Shown here piece by piece: positions 1 to 12,475 of a DNA stretch of 64,000 nt (position 1 is the first letter of the stretch; each line of letters opens with the position of its first letter). The notes below the pieces were generated by a model that saw only the letters and a list, made by a program, of their open reading frames with translations, was not told the origin of the DNA and searched no databases. Source of the stretch: Oxytricha trifallax (Eukaryota; Ciliophora; Spirotrichea; Sporadotrichida; Oxytrichidae); NCBI GenBank assembly GCA_000711775.1, contig ARYC01018587.1, positions 31,915 through 95,914 of the forward strand, in the 5' to 3' direction. Position numbers and translations under genes: made by a program.

Positions 1-1160
1 TTACATGGATTTCTAACAGAGTAGTATTTAACTCTGAATGGAACAATAAATCTGTACCATGTCTGTTTCTCTAGTGGTAGGTTTGGTGTGCCTTCTTTCC
101 GTTGTCATTCTAATCTTCTTGAAGCTTCATATGCTGGGAATAGATTCATCTATAGTCTTGAGTAATTTCATCAATTTTGGCAAATCTTGACAGCTGGTCT
201 TTATATTAGGATTTCAGCATTTTATGACTTTCAGTATTGCAGTCGAAAAAGCGAGTAAACAATCGATCAGTAGCCAACTAAAGGCACCAATCGATGCGTC
301 TTCTTCTATCTCATGACGGTGGAACTTCTGCCTCAGAAATCTCCTCGAGGAGCCGAGATAATCAAGTATCACTGTTTCCTAAAATGATATTGGAATTTCC
401 TAAGTGATGATTATGCATATCTTTAGTCACTAATTAAGTTTACACTACAATCAATTCTGCTTAGCTTGCCATTATCTCGCGCTTGCTGGCTCTTTCCTCT
501 CTTATTTTAATGCTTTCCTTTAAATAGTAGTGTCGATTGCCCTGGTGGATTCTCATTTTTTCCAAAGGATTTTAATATCCAAGCAAAGATTTTCATATAA
601 GGAGGCAATTTGATACTGATACAGTTATAGTGTGCAAGCAACGCTCACGGGTACTTCAACTAATGGAGTTTCCATTCACTCTGGCATTTGAAAGCACCTT
701 TATCACTTAACGAAACAGTAGAACAGGATCATTTGCCAAGAGTGTCTAAGATGTTTAATGTTTAGAAAGCTGCTAATACACTCGAAATTTTATCGCTTCC
801 ACTCTCTTAATCCTGCGCTTACACAATAGTCTCAGCGAATGGATTCGCTACACCATGATCCTCTCTCAATATGCACTAGGTGCTGCTATATACATGATCG
901 CACTAGCCCCCAAATGCTCAAAGATTCACGTGTATCATCGGACTTGCTAGAAATAGCTGCATGATTGTTGGTCCATACCATGCCATTGGTACTCTTTGGC
1001 AGCCTTGTGATGTTGATATGTGTAATGGAGTTACTGTTGAGGAGAGTACTTCTATTTTTCAACATTGTTTCATCCGTAGACTGTAGCATGTTGAGGATTC
1101 TCATCCCTGGTATCAAGAGGTGACAGCCACCCATCAATAATGGAAGTTAGACTAATACAC
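1..1160 (-). pseudogene. Unknown germline gene, 3' end off the left edge, interrupted
   Basis: Read with TAA/TAG as Gln, the minus strand is protein-like from about 1140 to position 1. Recognisable stretches are PLDTRDENPQHATVYG near the 5' end, RIHSLRLLCKRRIKRVEAI near 770-840, REERASKREIMASQAEL near 450-500 and LATDRLFTRFFDCNTESHK near 220-290. Several in-frame TGA codons and at least one frame change break it. One TGA (near 150) lies inside a 12-nt insert between two ATAG repeats (140-143 and 152-155); removing 12 nt deletes the TGA and keeps frame. The protein is basic and unrecognised. The start is not defined and the gene continues out of the window. It is either a decayed gene or a germline gene with several tiny IESs. 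Confidence 0.5.
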
Positions 1161-4100
1161 AGCTTTTACATTTCAAAGGCAGTGATCATTTTTTAGTAAG
1201 TTCTTCTTTTATTAATTATTTAGTAATTATTAGAGGCACAATGAATAATATAATCTATGCTGAATATATTATAATCTCCAATTTTGCAATTATTTCTAAT
1301 TAATAAAAAATAGGATCTTCGATTGATTTTTTTGAAACATATTTTATTAATGATCTAGATATTTTAATATATATTATTAACTTCCTTATTTAAAAACAAT
1401 TTACTCTTTTATAAAAAATTTAACTTAAAACAACTTTGATTATCAATTAGATATCACTATTGATAATTTAACAATGATATTTTAAGAATGATTATTAAGC
1501 ATAAGTACTCATTTTTAATACTAATTTCAGACATTTTTACTTGTTTTCATTAATTATCTTTACATTTGTTTTTAGCTATAATCATGATTTTATATTAATA
1601 TAAGTATTATTCGGGAGTTATATATATTTCTACAATTCACTAATTATACTAAATTTTGATAAATATATAAAAAAAATAATAATATCATATAATATATATT
1701 AAATGTAATTGTAGGCATCCTTCAAACTTTAAACTATATTTTATACCTAATATTCATAATTCTTTCAAATCTCCAACCGTCGACAGTTTATAAGAAGTGG
1801 CGACGGTTGCTACGATTTGGCAATTTATTGTAAATATAAGTCATTTTAATGTTTTAATCACCATCATTTTATAATACTTTAAGTTCAGGAATCAAATTTC
1901 CTGAAAGATATCTGAAGTCTTATTTTATCTATAATAGTCTATATAGAATAGTTTAAGTTATAGAAAACTAATTTATAACAATAATTTTGCGTATAATTAT
2001 TTATATTTATTTACTTTTATGTAAGATTTATAATTCATTACAGATTAAAACAGATCTATATAGATTATTGATGTTTTTATTGAATTTTAAATCCTGAACT
2101 TGCTTAATTATAGGTTTCAAATATTAATTATTTAATTAACAGAATATTATATTCTAACCTTAATACATAAATTAACAGCAACCATCGGCAATTTTTGCTA
2201 ATTGCTGTCAGTTGATTAAATATATCACTTAAGTTTAAATAAACTGTGATCAAATGAAAATATGAGATTTTTATTTCCTAAACTTATAATTAAATTTTTT
2301 AAATAGAATATAATTCAAACTTTGCCAGTTGTAATGGATTTTTCCTATTAAAAATTCGATTATATTTTAAGATATAGCACAAAGCTCGCCTTGCTTATCA
2401 ACTGTGATTAGAATGGATACTTAGACTGATAATCTTGATATTGCTCACAACCTTAGCTTTTGGTTACAACATCGTTGGATTTTCATTAATGAGTCAATTG
2501 GCTATTATTTAACTTCTTATTGTTGCTGATATCAAACATTCTTCATGAGTTTGTCGAATTTTATTAAATGAAAATGCCTGTTCGCTTGTTCACGAAAGTA
2601 ATAAGAGGAAAGAGTTAAAATACAATTTTAAAGATTCATTCATTAGGAAGTTAGCAAGATAATAGCAATTTGTGATATAAAATTTATATTATATTTTATT
2701 AGACTATTTGATTGATTATATAGTCATGTAATTAAGCAATCTTCATCATTTTTTTAGTTATATATCTTAAATGCCACATAATTCTATTTAATATATAACT
2801 AACTCAATAATTTTAAACTTAAAATTTTTATTTAATATTAGTTGTATAATAAATTTTTATGCAAATTTTATTTTTTCTTATTGAATGATAATTTTATTTA
2901 GTAAATTTCCTCATAAAAAAATTAATTATTATCAAATCAATTAATTAAGTTAAAATAAGCATGATAATTTATTAAGGGTTCTAGCTATATATTATGATAA
3001 GCTTAAAAATCTGAGCTGGTTGTGATATTGACGAATTACTCATTTATGAATAGTATTTATTGAAATTCTATATTATAATTAGATAAATTTTTATTTTATT
3101 CAGCATTATTCTTATAATATTTAAAATTTTAACATCTCATTTCGGTAAAAAATAAAGCAGTTAACTTTGAAAATCTAATAATTTTATCAATTCTTACACC
3201 AACAATAATAACAATAAAAACGATCTAATAACAATAGAACCAACAAACCAAAAATATAAACAACTATTTAATGCCAGACTTCATTTTCAGCCAAATTTAA
3301 TTAATAAAAATAGCAACTACAGATAAATTGGTTAAGCTATATATTGAATTAGAAATTTTGAAGAAAAATAACCTTGACAGTAATGAAAAGCAAGGGTGAG
3401 GAAGCTTCCTGCCCCAAAATTAAATGCACCATGATTTAGTTTGTTATAATCTAGTTTACAATTGATTTTATGTCTTATTAAAAAATCTAAGTTTGATGAA
3501 AATCACATTAAATATTAATAAAAAACAATGTTTTTAATATATAACTAGACAAAGAATAATTATTAACCTTGAAAATTATACACTATCAAAAGTTGTTTAG
3601 TTTATGGTAATGTTAATTGAAATAGGGATTATAACAGAAAATATAAATTTATTGTTGAGACAGGAAACTACCGAAAGAAGCAGGAAACTGCGCAGTAGTA
3701 GAAAACTTATTCCCCCGAAAACCAATAGAATTAGGCTATTTAAAGATTCCTAATTCATAACATTTGGCTTTATGTATTTTGTAATTGAATCTAATCATAA
3801 TATTTGTTTAAGATGTTGTTATGGATTAGATAAGCAAATTAATTTTTAATTTTTAAATATAATAAATAATTATATTAGAAATAATTGTAGGGTATTTTTA
3901 CATTTCCAGCATAAATTTATAAAACCTATTATTGATCATATATGTTTGAAAATTAAGAATTTTAATAATTGATAAATTAACGGTATATTTATTTTTCCTT
4001 TAATTTATATTAAAAAGGATTAATATATTTCAAAATAAATATGAATATTTCTTATTTCACAACTAAACTATTAAGAATTTTCATATTCTAAGTAAAAAAA

Positions 4101-4833
4101 ATCTATTTTCAAGACTTTCATATTCCTATCATAACTCTTAAATTTCATTTTTATAACTCAACTTTTAGTATTTTCAAATATATTTAAAATTAGCATGTTG
4201 AAACTGTGCAAAATTCGCAGTTAATAACTTTATTTTAATATACGTTAAAAGAATATAATTATTACATTATGTTATTATCTAATATGCTACACATTTGCGA
4301 TAAACAACAATTAATTTTGGAAATTAATAAGTATTTTATATAAATATGGCAAAATATTTGCTTATATATATATATATATATACATTATTCATGCTTAAAG
4401 AAAATTTCTTAAATTTATTTCATTTTTTTGTACTCTGTATAATTTAATTTACCAATTTATATTTATAGGCAGTTTAATTTACATTTGCATTTATATTTTC
4501 ACGATTGTTTTCTATTTTATCAATATTATAATAGTGATAGAGATGGTATGTAGACCATTTTGCATATTATAAATTTGCTACCGTATAGTTTGTCATTTGA
4601 ATATAAACTAGACTTATCATTATGACCCCTTAATTTTAAAGTCTTTGGTAAGAGCTACGAAAAAATTTAATGAAGAAATTTCAATATTTGAATTTGAATT
4701 ATAGAGTCTACAACTTTAATAAGCTTGATAGTTCTTATTTTAATTTCCCTCATTTAGTAATTAGATTACTTCTCTATCAATTAATAATTACATAGTTTTT
4801 ACATATTTCAATTAAGGATTGTAGAAATAGATA
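1161..4833. other. AT-rich spacer, no gene seen
   Basis: About 3.6 kb of very AT-rich sequence without a convincing reading frame on either strand. It contains a TATATA run (about 4364-4382), a small GC-rich hairpin at 1774-1809, and a pair of GGAAGCTTCC/CAGGAAACT-rich patches at about 3400-3420 and 3660-3715 that could be the ends of an unrecognised small element. Confidence 0.5.
1774..1809. repeat. Short inverted repeat (9-bp stem)
   Basis: CAACCGTCG at 1774-1782 is exactly complementary to CGACGGTTG at 1801-1809, with an 18-nt loop. It stands out because the surroundings are almost pure A+T. A related but imperfect motif (AGCAACCATCGG) lies near 2175, so the two may be the ends of an old element. 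Function unknown. Confidence 0.45.
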
Positions 4834-5095
4834 AAACCCCATAGATCAATTAAGACATGAGAATTGGGGTTAAGAACAATTAAATTAAGAATTAATTATT
4901 ATTGGCGTATAATTATATTGTTTGGGCTAATTATTAAAACTATTGGCTCGATTAATTGTCCTTATAAAATAATCCAATCAGGGTGTGTTAATTTGATTTT
5001 AGCCTAATTATTTATATTATTAGCCAATTATAATTAATTTTTAATCTAATTGTTCTTAACTCCTATCCTCGCTTCTTAATTGATCTATGGGGTTT
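4834..5095. mobile_element. 262-bp MITE, AAACCCC family, copy 1
   Basis: A 262-bp non-coding element with terminal inverted repeats: AAACCCCATAGATCAATTAA at the left and its complement at the right (about 24 bp good match), flanked by TA on both sides (4832-4833 and 5096-5097). A second copy of exactly the same length lies at 23709-23970, inside TBE-3. The two share the ends and internal blocks such as ATTATTGGCGTA, ATTGGCTCGA and CCAATCAG. TA duplication and short inverted repeats suggest mobilisation by a Tc1/mariner-type transposase; that class is inferred. The ends resemble telomeric C4A4, as TBE ends do. Confidence 0.75.
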
Positions 5096-5097
5096 TA

Positions 5098-6893
5098 TAT
5101 AGACTAACATTATTAAATGCTTTTAGAAATTTAAATTAAAACCATTCTAAATTTTAACTCTCTAATTATATATCCTTCTTATATCTATTTAATTATAAAA
5201 ATAGATTGATACTACATAATGTTCTTATATTTTAATATTGAAATCACCTGCCAAGAAGTATTTAATTTTTATTTATAATTAACTTAAATTAAGCAATTAA
5301 ATGTTAAATGCTTATATAATAGAAAAAGAAATCAATTTCCATATACTCTATATTGCTTCTTTTTAAACTTTTTAAAATCATTCCTAATATCCTTAAATTT
5401 AATAGTTTTAATATATTTTTTGATTAAAAAAATTATGATTAAAATTTTTTAATTTAGCAAATTTCTATCTAATAAGCAGGAATTATTTAATATAAAGATC
5501 TGGTCTTTTTAACTGAAATTGAGTTTAAAATTTAGCTAAACTAGATTTGAGTAAAATATATTAACATTTCAAAGACTCAAGTGAAAAATGAAACAATTCA
5601 ACTGTTTAAGTTGAAGAGGCAAATCTTAATATATTTTTTTCATTTTAGGATAAATAGAAATACTATATTATATAGCAAAATAAAATTTAAAAGAATAATG
5701 ATGGAATTTCACCGGATCATAGTTACCAAATTTATATACTCTAATAATTTTAAGATGAAAATATCTAAAGTTTCAATATTTATACATACATTTAGTATTA
5801 GATAATACAATAAGGTTATTTATATATCTTGAAATTATGCTTGAGGATAAATAATGATAAATATTAGCCTTTTTGTATTATAGTTGAAAAATAATGTGCA
5901 CTTAGATGCTATAATATTGGTTAAAGTTTAAATATTAGCAACCCTCAAAAATAATTTTAAATTGTTATAAATACTAATTATATTATCTAATATTGAGCAA
6001 GTTATAAATAAATATTGTTTAAATATTAAATAATTTGTTAAGATATTCTCATAACCAAAATTTTAACACTTATATTGATAATATGATTTATAAAAAGTTA
6101 TTAAATTAAATAAGCATTTAAACAATCAGCAAATAGATTACATGCATTTAAGCATTAGATTAGGTTTTAAATGATTTGTCTAGAATAGATTTCTCCAATA
6201 TTCAAGTACTTTTCTGCTTGTTTTGTTTTTCTCAGATTAATATGCTCTATTATTTCTATTACACTGATCTTATCAAGTATAATATATCATAAAATTTTTA
6301 AGTTATTAAAGTGATAAATGTATGACTTTAGCAGCAAAATATGATGAATGGATTATAGTCAAAGCTTTAATAGCTAAAATTTTAAACCTAATTTTAGTGT
6401 GCTAAAAGCTAATTTGACAATAATATTCATAAAGCCAACCATATTTTTTAAAGATATACAGCTTTAAAAATTGATAAAGTATTTTACTAATTATTTACTT
6501 ATAATAAGAAATTTACTATTATAATAATAAGTTTATAATTAAATCTAAGTGACCAGCGAGTAATAATTAAATTTAATGATCCGGATATTTGACATGTGAA
6601 TGATTTTAATTTAATTATAATTAAAATTTAAATATACTCACGAATTTAACTTAAGATTGAGTTTATTTATTTTCTATTGTCTTAAACATGTAGATTTCTT
6701 TCCACATGTGTGATTACTTGAATAACTCAACTATAAAAAGCTGTTATTAGAATTAATTGGAATTTTTGGGGAATTATTATTTATTTCTGCTCTCAAATTA
6801 TCAGTTGACCTTAATCGATTTTCTTACAAGATTTAGTAGTCTTGCATAGTCTGTCTTTATAGGATATCTTTATAAAATTCAATGTTAAGATAG
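5098..6893. other. AT-rich spacer
   Basis: No supported gene. A 74-codon frame at 5581-5805 (+) consists of Ile/Phe/Lys-rich AT-biased sequence and shows no coding character. The spacer ends at the 3-bp target site of TBE-1. Confidence 0.5.
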
Positions 6894-6896
6894 AAT

Positions 6897-7034
6897 CAAA
6901 ACCCCAAAACCCTTTCAGTAGTTTGATTGAGTTTTTGATTGATAAAAGTAGACTATTAGTGCATACTTTATTAGGGTTTTAATAGGGTTTATGTAGGGGT
7001 TTAATGTTTAAATGTTAGTAATTTAAGTGAGTAT
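6897..7034 (+). repeat. TBE-1 left terminal inverted repeat
   Basis: Starts with telomere-like C4A4 repeats and continues through TTTCAGTAGTTTGATTGAG, matching the right end (10920-11055, opposite orientation) for about 136 bp with a few substitutions. The same sequence starts TBE-2 (17022) and TBE-4 (60586). The right-hand copy ends next to the transposase ATG, so it probably carries that promoter. Confidence 0.9.
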
Positions 7035-7057
7035 AACAAGCGAGTTTTTTAAATATT

Positions 7058-8506
7058 TCACACAAACATAAGCTTAGTGTCATGTGGCAGTTCTCTGAAT
7101 TTTATCTTTCTTAGTTGATGTTTGATTGTTTCTATTGTTTGTTAATTCTCTTAGCTTGGCTTGATAATAGTTGAGTATGCAAGTTCTCTGAGACCTCCAT
7201 TTATTTTATTTTTATCGAGATATTGTTTGATTCTCTGCTTAGAATCTCTCTCACCCCTGCAGCTAAAGTAATCGTTTCTTGGCATGTCGCTCTCTATTAT
7301 TATTACTGCTAGAGCCCAGATATCCCATTAAGTGTCTCCATCTCTCCAATCCTCTCTCTCTGGGAAATATCCAGGAGTGCCGTATACATTTCCTTATGCA
7401 GAGGCTTGCACTCTTTGAGCTCTGTTGAAGTCAATAATATAAACTCTAAGAGGCTGAAAGTTTATCATGATGTTCTCTGGCTTTAAGTCTCTATGAACAT
7501 AACCAAGCTTGTGAAGCTCTTCAATCCCCTCAACTATCTGCTATACTATCTAGCCAATTTATCTCTGACATCTATTGTCAGATAAGAATTCTCTGTAAGT
7601 CATTTCAAGTAAAGGAAGCCTGAAGGCTACATGATCTTTACCAAGTAAAATAGCATCAAGCTAGATGATATGCCTGCACTCATTTAACTTTGCCTTTTAA
7701 AGAGCATAATACTCATTAGCAAATTCCATTTGGAACTTGTCATCAGCAAGGAAGTAATTGAAAGGATATATCTTGTAAGCATATTAGTCATCAGTAATTA
7801 CTCTCTTCTCAACTTTATCTTCAAGAGTAAGGTAGCTTTCTAGGCAAGAATCTAAGTCAATAATTTTTAATATAGGAATCTTCATTGCTTCAATTTTAAC
7901 CATTATTTTATTGATCTCAGAGACTGGAAAGTTCTTGACTGCTTTCTTCATTTTAACTTACTTCTAGACTTCAACTCTAAGAGACTCCACTGGGTTTCTT
8001 GATCTTCTCTTTTAGAGGAATCTATTCCCTGTAGGTTCATGAATAAAGACAAAACTTTAATTGTGCTTTTTCTTTAAGTGCACTTTGAGGTCTCTAGTAT
8101 GAGAATATGGCTTCTCACAGAACTCACAGACATACTTCCCATCTTTCTTTTAATGCTTGAGATATAACCTTGGCATATCGTTGTGTATATCTCTCAAGTG
8201 TCTCTTATAAGTTGACTTGTAAGGGAAAACTTTATTGCATTCTTTGCATTAATAGTCAACTTTGGCTGATATTTATTAATGCTCTATAACTGGTTGTTTA
8301 GCCTCCTCCTCAATCTGCACAGCTTCTATGATAACCTCCTACTTAACTTATATTTAAATCTCAAAGCTAGACTGGTCAAAGTTGTCATAAGTAGGCTCCC
8401 ACTGAGTACAAGCGTCTCTGGTCTCTGCTTTTCTTGGTTGCTGGAATGATAATTTTTATTGACTTTACCCAAGTAATGCAGCTCTTCTCAAAAGGTTAGC
8501 GCTCAT
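7058..8506 (-). CDS. TBE 57-kDa ORF: two C2H2 zinc fingers plus a kinase-like domain (482 aa)
   Basis: Open for 483 codons from ATG at 8506 to TGA at 7058-7060 using TAA/TAG as Gln; same start context (MSAN) as the copies in TBE-2, -3 and -4. Two C2H2 fingers are visible: C87, C90, H103, H108 and C127, C130, H143, H148. The C-terminal half is protein-kinase-like, with HRDLKPEN at 338-345, DFN (not DFG) at 359-361 and GTPGYFPE at 376-383; I see no glycine-rich loop. The DFN change may alter metal binding, so activity is uncertain. In TBE elements this ORF is known as the zinc-finger/kinase 57-kDa protein with unclear role in transposition. It is divergent to the 22-kDa ORF, leaving a 565-bp shared upstream region. 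Confidence 0.92.
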
Positions 8507-9071
8507 TTTTGTTTGCTGATATATTTTATTATAATAATGATAAAATCTACCTAGATAAACTATTATAGTAGAGTATAAGACACTCTGGTAGATTCTTTGC
8601 TGAGAGGTAAGAAAATTAACTAACCATAAAAGACTGTAAGTTGACATATTTTATGAGAATTTTATACATTTTAGTAAATTAAAATACTCCTAATGAAGTT
8701 TTGTTTCTCTAGGAGGTCCTCCAAATCAAGTTTGAACTTAATTTGGAGGTAAAGTTATTAAACATTTTTAAATTTAATATGCTCCTAATTAAGTTTTAAC
8801 CTTAAAATTTAACTCCTAATAAAGTTTGAACTTAATTTGGAGGACCTCCTAAAATAATTAAACATTATTAGGAGCAATTTAATGGAGATAGATTGATAAA
8901 AATGGAAATCAATCTGTGAAACTTGGAGCAAGTTTTTCAATGCTTCTCCGCATATCTTTTCAAGGTTGACCTCCAGTAGGTCCTCCCTATTTAGTAGTAA
9001 GATTTTAATAAACTTAGAATGGATATCCATAATTTTAAATTTCATTAACATTTCTAGAAAGAGGAAGCAAG

Positions 9072-9862
9072 ATGGAGTCTTTGAATGATGCAATGAAGAG
9101 AATTTAATCTCAAGATTTAATAGGAAAATTTCGAAGTAAAGAGGACCTCTATAGATATTTGGTATAGCAAGGTAAGTTCTTAACTAAGATTAATAAATCC
9201 ATTATAGTTGGATTGTTCTTGCCGACTTAGGAGGGAACTAAAATCTCATTCTTAAAAGCCTTACTGAGTGAAGAGAAAAAAGCTTTTAAGTCTAATGAAA
9301 TTAGGATGATAGAGATACCTAACTACCCTGAAATATCAGTAACAAACCTATATGATGATGCTATGAGTGATCCAGATGTTGCTCTCTACCTTCCATCAAA
9401 GCTACAGCTCTCTAATAAGTTGCCAGAGAGAAACTTCTTCTTTGGTGTTCTTGCAACTCTGAAACCTGAGTACTTAAATGAAGTTATTTAAGAAGCTCAC
9501 AAGAAACGATACAGCATCTCACCTGAAGAAAAAGAGAAGCAAGGTATTAAAATAAGTGATACCTGGCTGTAGGAACTTCAAAAGCATCCATTCATCTCAA
9601 GTAAGCTTAGTCTTCTAACTTTATAGAAAAACCTGGTACTGCTATATACTTGATGAAAGAGCGCAGCAAATTAAACAGAGAGAGAAAGTCTCAAGTAAAG
9701 CATGAATTGAGTAAGAGACTCTTCAAAGATTTCTAAAAGCCAGACGAGATGAACATAGATGCAGGGGCTGGCACTAAGAGAAGAAACATGGGCCCAAGCA
9801 AGCCTTAAGAGGAAGAAAAGAAAGAGAAGCCAAATCCCTTTACGGGCAAATTTAATATGTGA
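9072..9862 (+). CDS. TBE 22-kDa ORF with a 26-nt intron (254 aa when spliced)
   Basis: ATG at 9072, stop TGA 9860-9862. The unspliced frame ends prematurely, but a 26-nt GT-AG intron at 9601-9626 (GTAAGC...TCTAAC...TATAG) restores it: 529 + 236 nt = 255 codons including stop. The same intron occurs at the same codon in TBE-2, -3 and -4 (GTAAG...TTAACTCTTTAG in TBE-3). Conserved residues among copies include IPNYPEISVTNLYDDAM and NKLPERNFFFG. The C-terminus is Lys/Glu-rich (QEEEKKEKP). Function is unknown in the TBE family. Its stop is only 6 bp from the convergent transposase stop. No internal TGA, so it looks functional. Confidence 0.9.
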
Positions 9863-9868
9863 ACTTAT

Positions 9869-10918
9869 TCATTCGTTTAAATCTAATACTTATTTATAAA
9901 CACAAAATCTCCCTTCTCTTGCGCACACTTTAGCTTTCTCATCACTGACTCTTTTAGCAGCACTCTTAATAAAATCTACTGTATCTATCTTCAAGTCGTG
10001 CATCAAGTGATAGAGTAGAAGTTTCTTGTAGTAGCCTTTCAATAACCCCCAATATAATTCAATTCCATTGAACTAAGGACTGTAGGGAACATTAAATACA
10101 GGTGTTATGTTTAGCCTTTCATATTCCTTCCTTGTGTCTTTAGTTTTATGGACAGATAAGTTATCTACAAACAGAATAATCTCTTAGTCGGCGTACTTAT
10201 CTCTGAGTTATTGCAAGAACTTTATGTATTATTCGGTCTTTATTGAGCGAGGGTGGATAACATAAGTCTCGAGGCCACTATCTTCACTTATTCCACCGAG
10301 AATAGCATGAGTTTACACCTTGACCTTTTAGTCATATACTTCAATATTGCTATATCTTTTATACCAAGACCTTGATATGAAGGTATTAAACGTGAATACT
10401 GCCTCATCAGCGTGTATGAACTTAATGATATTAGTAATAGCCCTCTGCATTTAATCGAATATATATTTTAAATTATCCTTATAAAATGGAACATTAAAAT
10501 CAATCACTCTCTTAATGCGATTGACTGTCTTGTAAGATATTCCGTTGTTTTTATATATGTTAGCTATCGATTAAGCAGAGATATTAAGCTCAGGAATTTG
10601 GCGATGAAACATCACAGCTCTCTAGGCCAGAGAGAAGTGAGCCCAGTATTAAAGAGTCTTATCATTAATAAGATAATCGATATGATGCTGCTAAAATTTA
10701 AGAGGTCTTTTAGGCTTAGAATTAAGTTGCTATTTCTTTAAATTCAATGCTAATAGACAGTGAGACCTCACAGTTGCAGGAGATTTATGGAGCAGTCTTG
10801 CTATAGATGTGTAATTAAGGATAGGTTTGAGTTGATCACTATAATCATCGCACCCATAACGCAACTTAAACAATAAATCTATATACTCAATGTCATAAAC
10901 TGACCCCAAACCTCGCAT
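9869..10918 (-). CDS. TBE 42-kDa transposase, DDE type (349 aa)
   Basis: 350 codons from ATG at 10918 to TGA 9869-9871 with no internal TGA. The N-terminus has a helix-turn-helix-like region (YTSIARLLHKSPATVRSH, residues 36-53). The catalytic triad fits D171 (in HADEAVF), D252 (in ILFVDNLSVH) and E287 (in FNGIELYWG), with 34 residues between the last two, typical of IS630/Tc1/mariner-type enzymes. Expected to cut and join TBE ends; TBE transposases are also implicated in genome rearrangement in Oxytricha. The start lies just inside the terminal repeat. Confidence 0.93.
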
Positions 10919-11539
10919 ATACTCACTTAAATTACTAACATTTAAACATTAAACCCCTACATAAACCCTATTAGAACCCAAATAAAGTATGCACTAATAG
11001 TCTACTTTATCAATCAAAAACTCAATCAAACTACTGAAAGGGTTTTGGTGTTTTGAATATATAGTTATCAATCTAATAGTTGTCCATAGCTTCTGTTATG
11101 TTTTTATTTAGATTTCTTGGTTTCTACCAATTTCCATCTTGACATTTATGCTTAAAATATATTATGCCTTTCATTAAAGATAATCTTTCTATTTTTCTAG
11201 AAAATGTAGTTTTGTACATGGATTTTAAGTGTTTAAGAAACTTTAGGTATATAAGTAACATATGTTGATAGTTTAAGCCATATGCTTGTATCTTAAGATT
11301 TTACTATTTCTGAGTGTTTTTTTTTATATTGTAGTAAGAATTAAAAGAAAATCTTGAAAAGTAAGTCTCTTGGAACTTCCTACATTCAAGTCATATAATA
11401 AGAAATGTTAATTTATCATATGAAGCTTGGATGATTGGCCTTTACACTATATGATGGAAGTGACTCCTTTATTTTATAATGAGGAAGATTGATGATTTAT
11501 TTGAAAAATGGGGTATTTTAGTTGACTTACATATATAAA

Positions 11540-12011
11540 CATGGATATTAAATCGAAAAAGCCTGACTCTTAGTTCCGAAATCCTTGTCCATGACTCCTG
11601 GCTCCAACAATAATATCTGTATAATAGGAATATAATATAAGTTAAAAAATATATTAATTAAAAATCCTTATGGTTCTACCATCTTGAGCATTTAAGATTT
11701 AAAATGCGATAACTTTAATTAATTAATTATTTTAATAACATTACTACTAAAACTTATTATGAAAATAAAAAATGGAAATCTCTCTGATTATTGCTATTCT
11801 TCCTCTTCATCATACTCTTCTTCATTTTCATCGTCAAATTTAACTTCTATGTCACTCTGCGAAGCACTAGCCCAGCTGCACCTGTGGTCTTACCAAATAG
11901 GACCACTATAGACATATTAAAGATAAGTTTGTTTTATATAACTTACATTATTAATGAGTGCTCTATCTTCGTCTGCGTTTGATCTTGAAGTATTCGTATT
12001 ACTATATTAAG
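11540..12011 (-). CDS. Acidic-tail protein fragment with a 41-nt intron, paralog copy 1
   Basis: A minus-strand coding segment: an upstream exon (about 12011-11947, reading IVIRILQDQTQ) joins by a GT-AG intron (11906-11946; GTAAGT...CTATAG) to an exon reading GPIWQDHRCSWASASQSD then IEVKFDDENEEEYDEEEE. Positions 11711-12011 are a close copy (roughly 85-90% by eye) of 42338-42649, including the intron position. Further downstream (about 11540-11640) the frame reads LLLEPGVMDKDFGTKSQAF. Start and end are undefined; the protein is unrecognised. The acidic tail suggests a chromatin- or RNA-associated protein, but this is only a guess. Confidence 0.5.
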
Positions 12012-12475
12012 TTTTTGATTAAATATAAGGTTTTCATAAATCATAATTGCTATAATACCTATCTTATTAGTATTCATTATTATAAATAAATAATCTTATT
12101 ATATATTAAGATATTATTTTCTTATCAGTATTATAGAAGATAAAGGCATCATGAAGTACAACAATGACATAGTCAATAGGATCATGCATCCAAATTTTAA
12201 ATTAGAATTATAGTAAGTTTGTTTTATTTATAATAAAGTTTCTTATTTATGTCTAACTCAAACCATAACTATCCTAAAGAAACTAATAATCCAATATTCC
12301 ATATATAAATAATGAAGATTTAGGGTGTTAAACCAAGTATTATATAAAATTATATTATATACATTTATAATCTATTTTATGTAGTCATTCTAGTCCTTCA
12401 AAAGATGAACTTTAAGAGTTATTATTTTTGTTAAATCATTGTTAATATTATTAAATTAAAAAGTTAATAAAAAGG

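Larger units (their letters stand above)
6897..11055. mobile_element. TBE-1: complete TBE transposon with all three genes intact
   Basis: A 4159-bp element beginning CAAAACCCCAAAACCC and ending with the near-complement, flanked by AAT at 6894-6896 and 11056-11058 (A-N-T target duplication). Long terminal inverted repeats of about 136 bp (6897-7034 and 10920-11055) reach to the transposase start. Gene order matches known TBE1 elements of Oxytricha: 57-kDa ORF (minus), 22-kDa ORF (plus), transposase (minus). All three open frames run without an internal TGA, so this is the best candidate active copy here. In Oxytricha, TBEs are germline-limited and removed during macronuclear development (family knowledge). 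Confidence 0.95.

Noticed and set aside
5581..5805. 74-codon ATG-initiated frame on the plus strand
   Set aside because: Composition is Ile/Phe/Lys/Asn driven by AT content, with no coding-like pattern and no neighbours; treated as chance.
6897..6912. Real telomere at the C4A4 blocks
   Set aside because: Each C4A4 block is only 16 bp, lies at the end of a TBE with target duplications and is internal to the sequence; it is a transposon end, not a chromosome end.
8465..9093. Minus-strand ORFs over the TBE-1 57-kDa start and intergenic region
   Set aside because: 8465-8647 overlaps the 57-kDa start in another frame, and 8809-9093 lies in the non-coding divergent region; neither is kept among the TBE copies as a protein.
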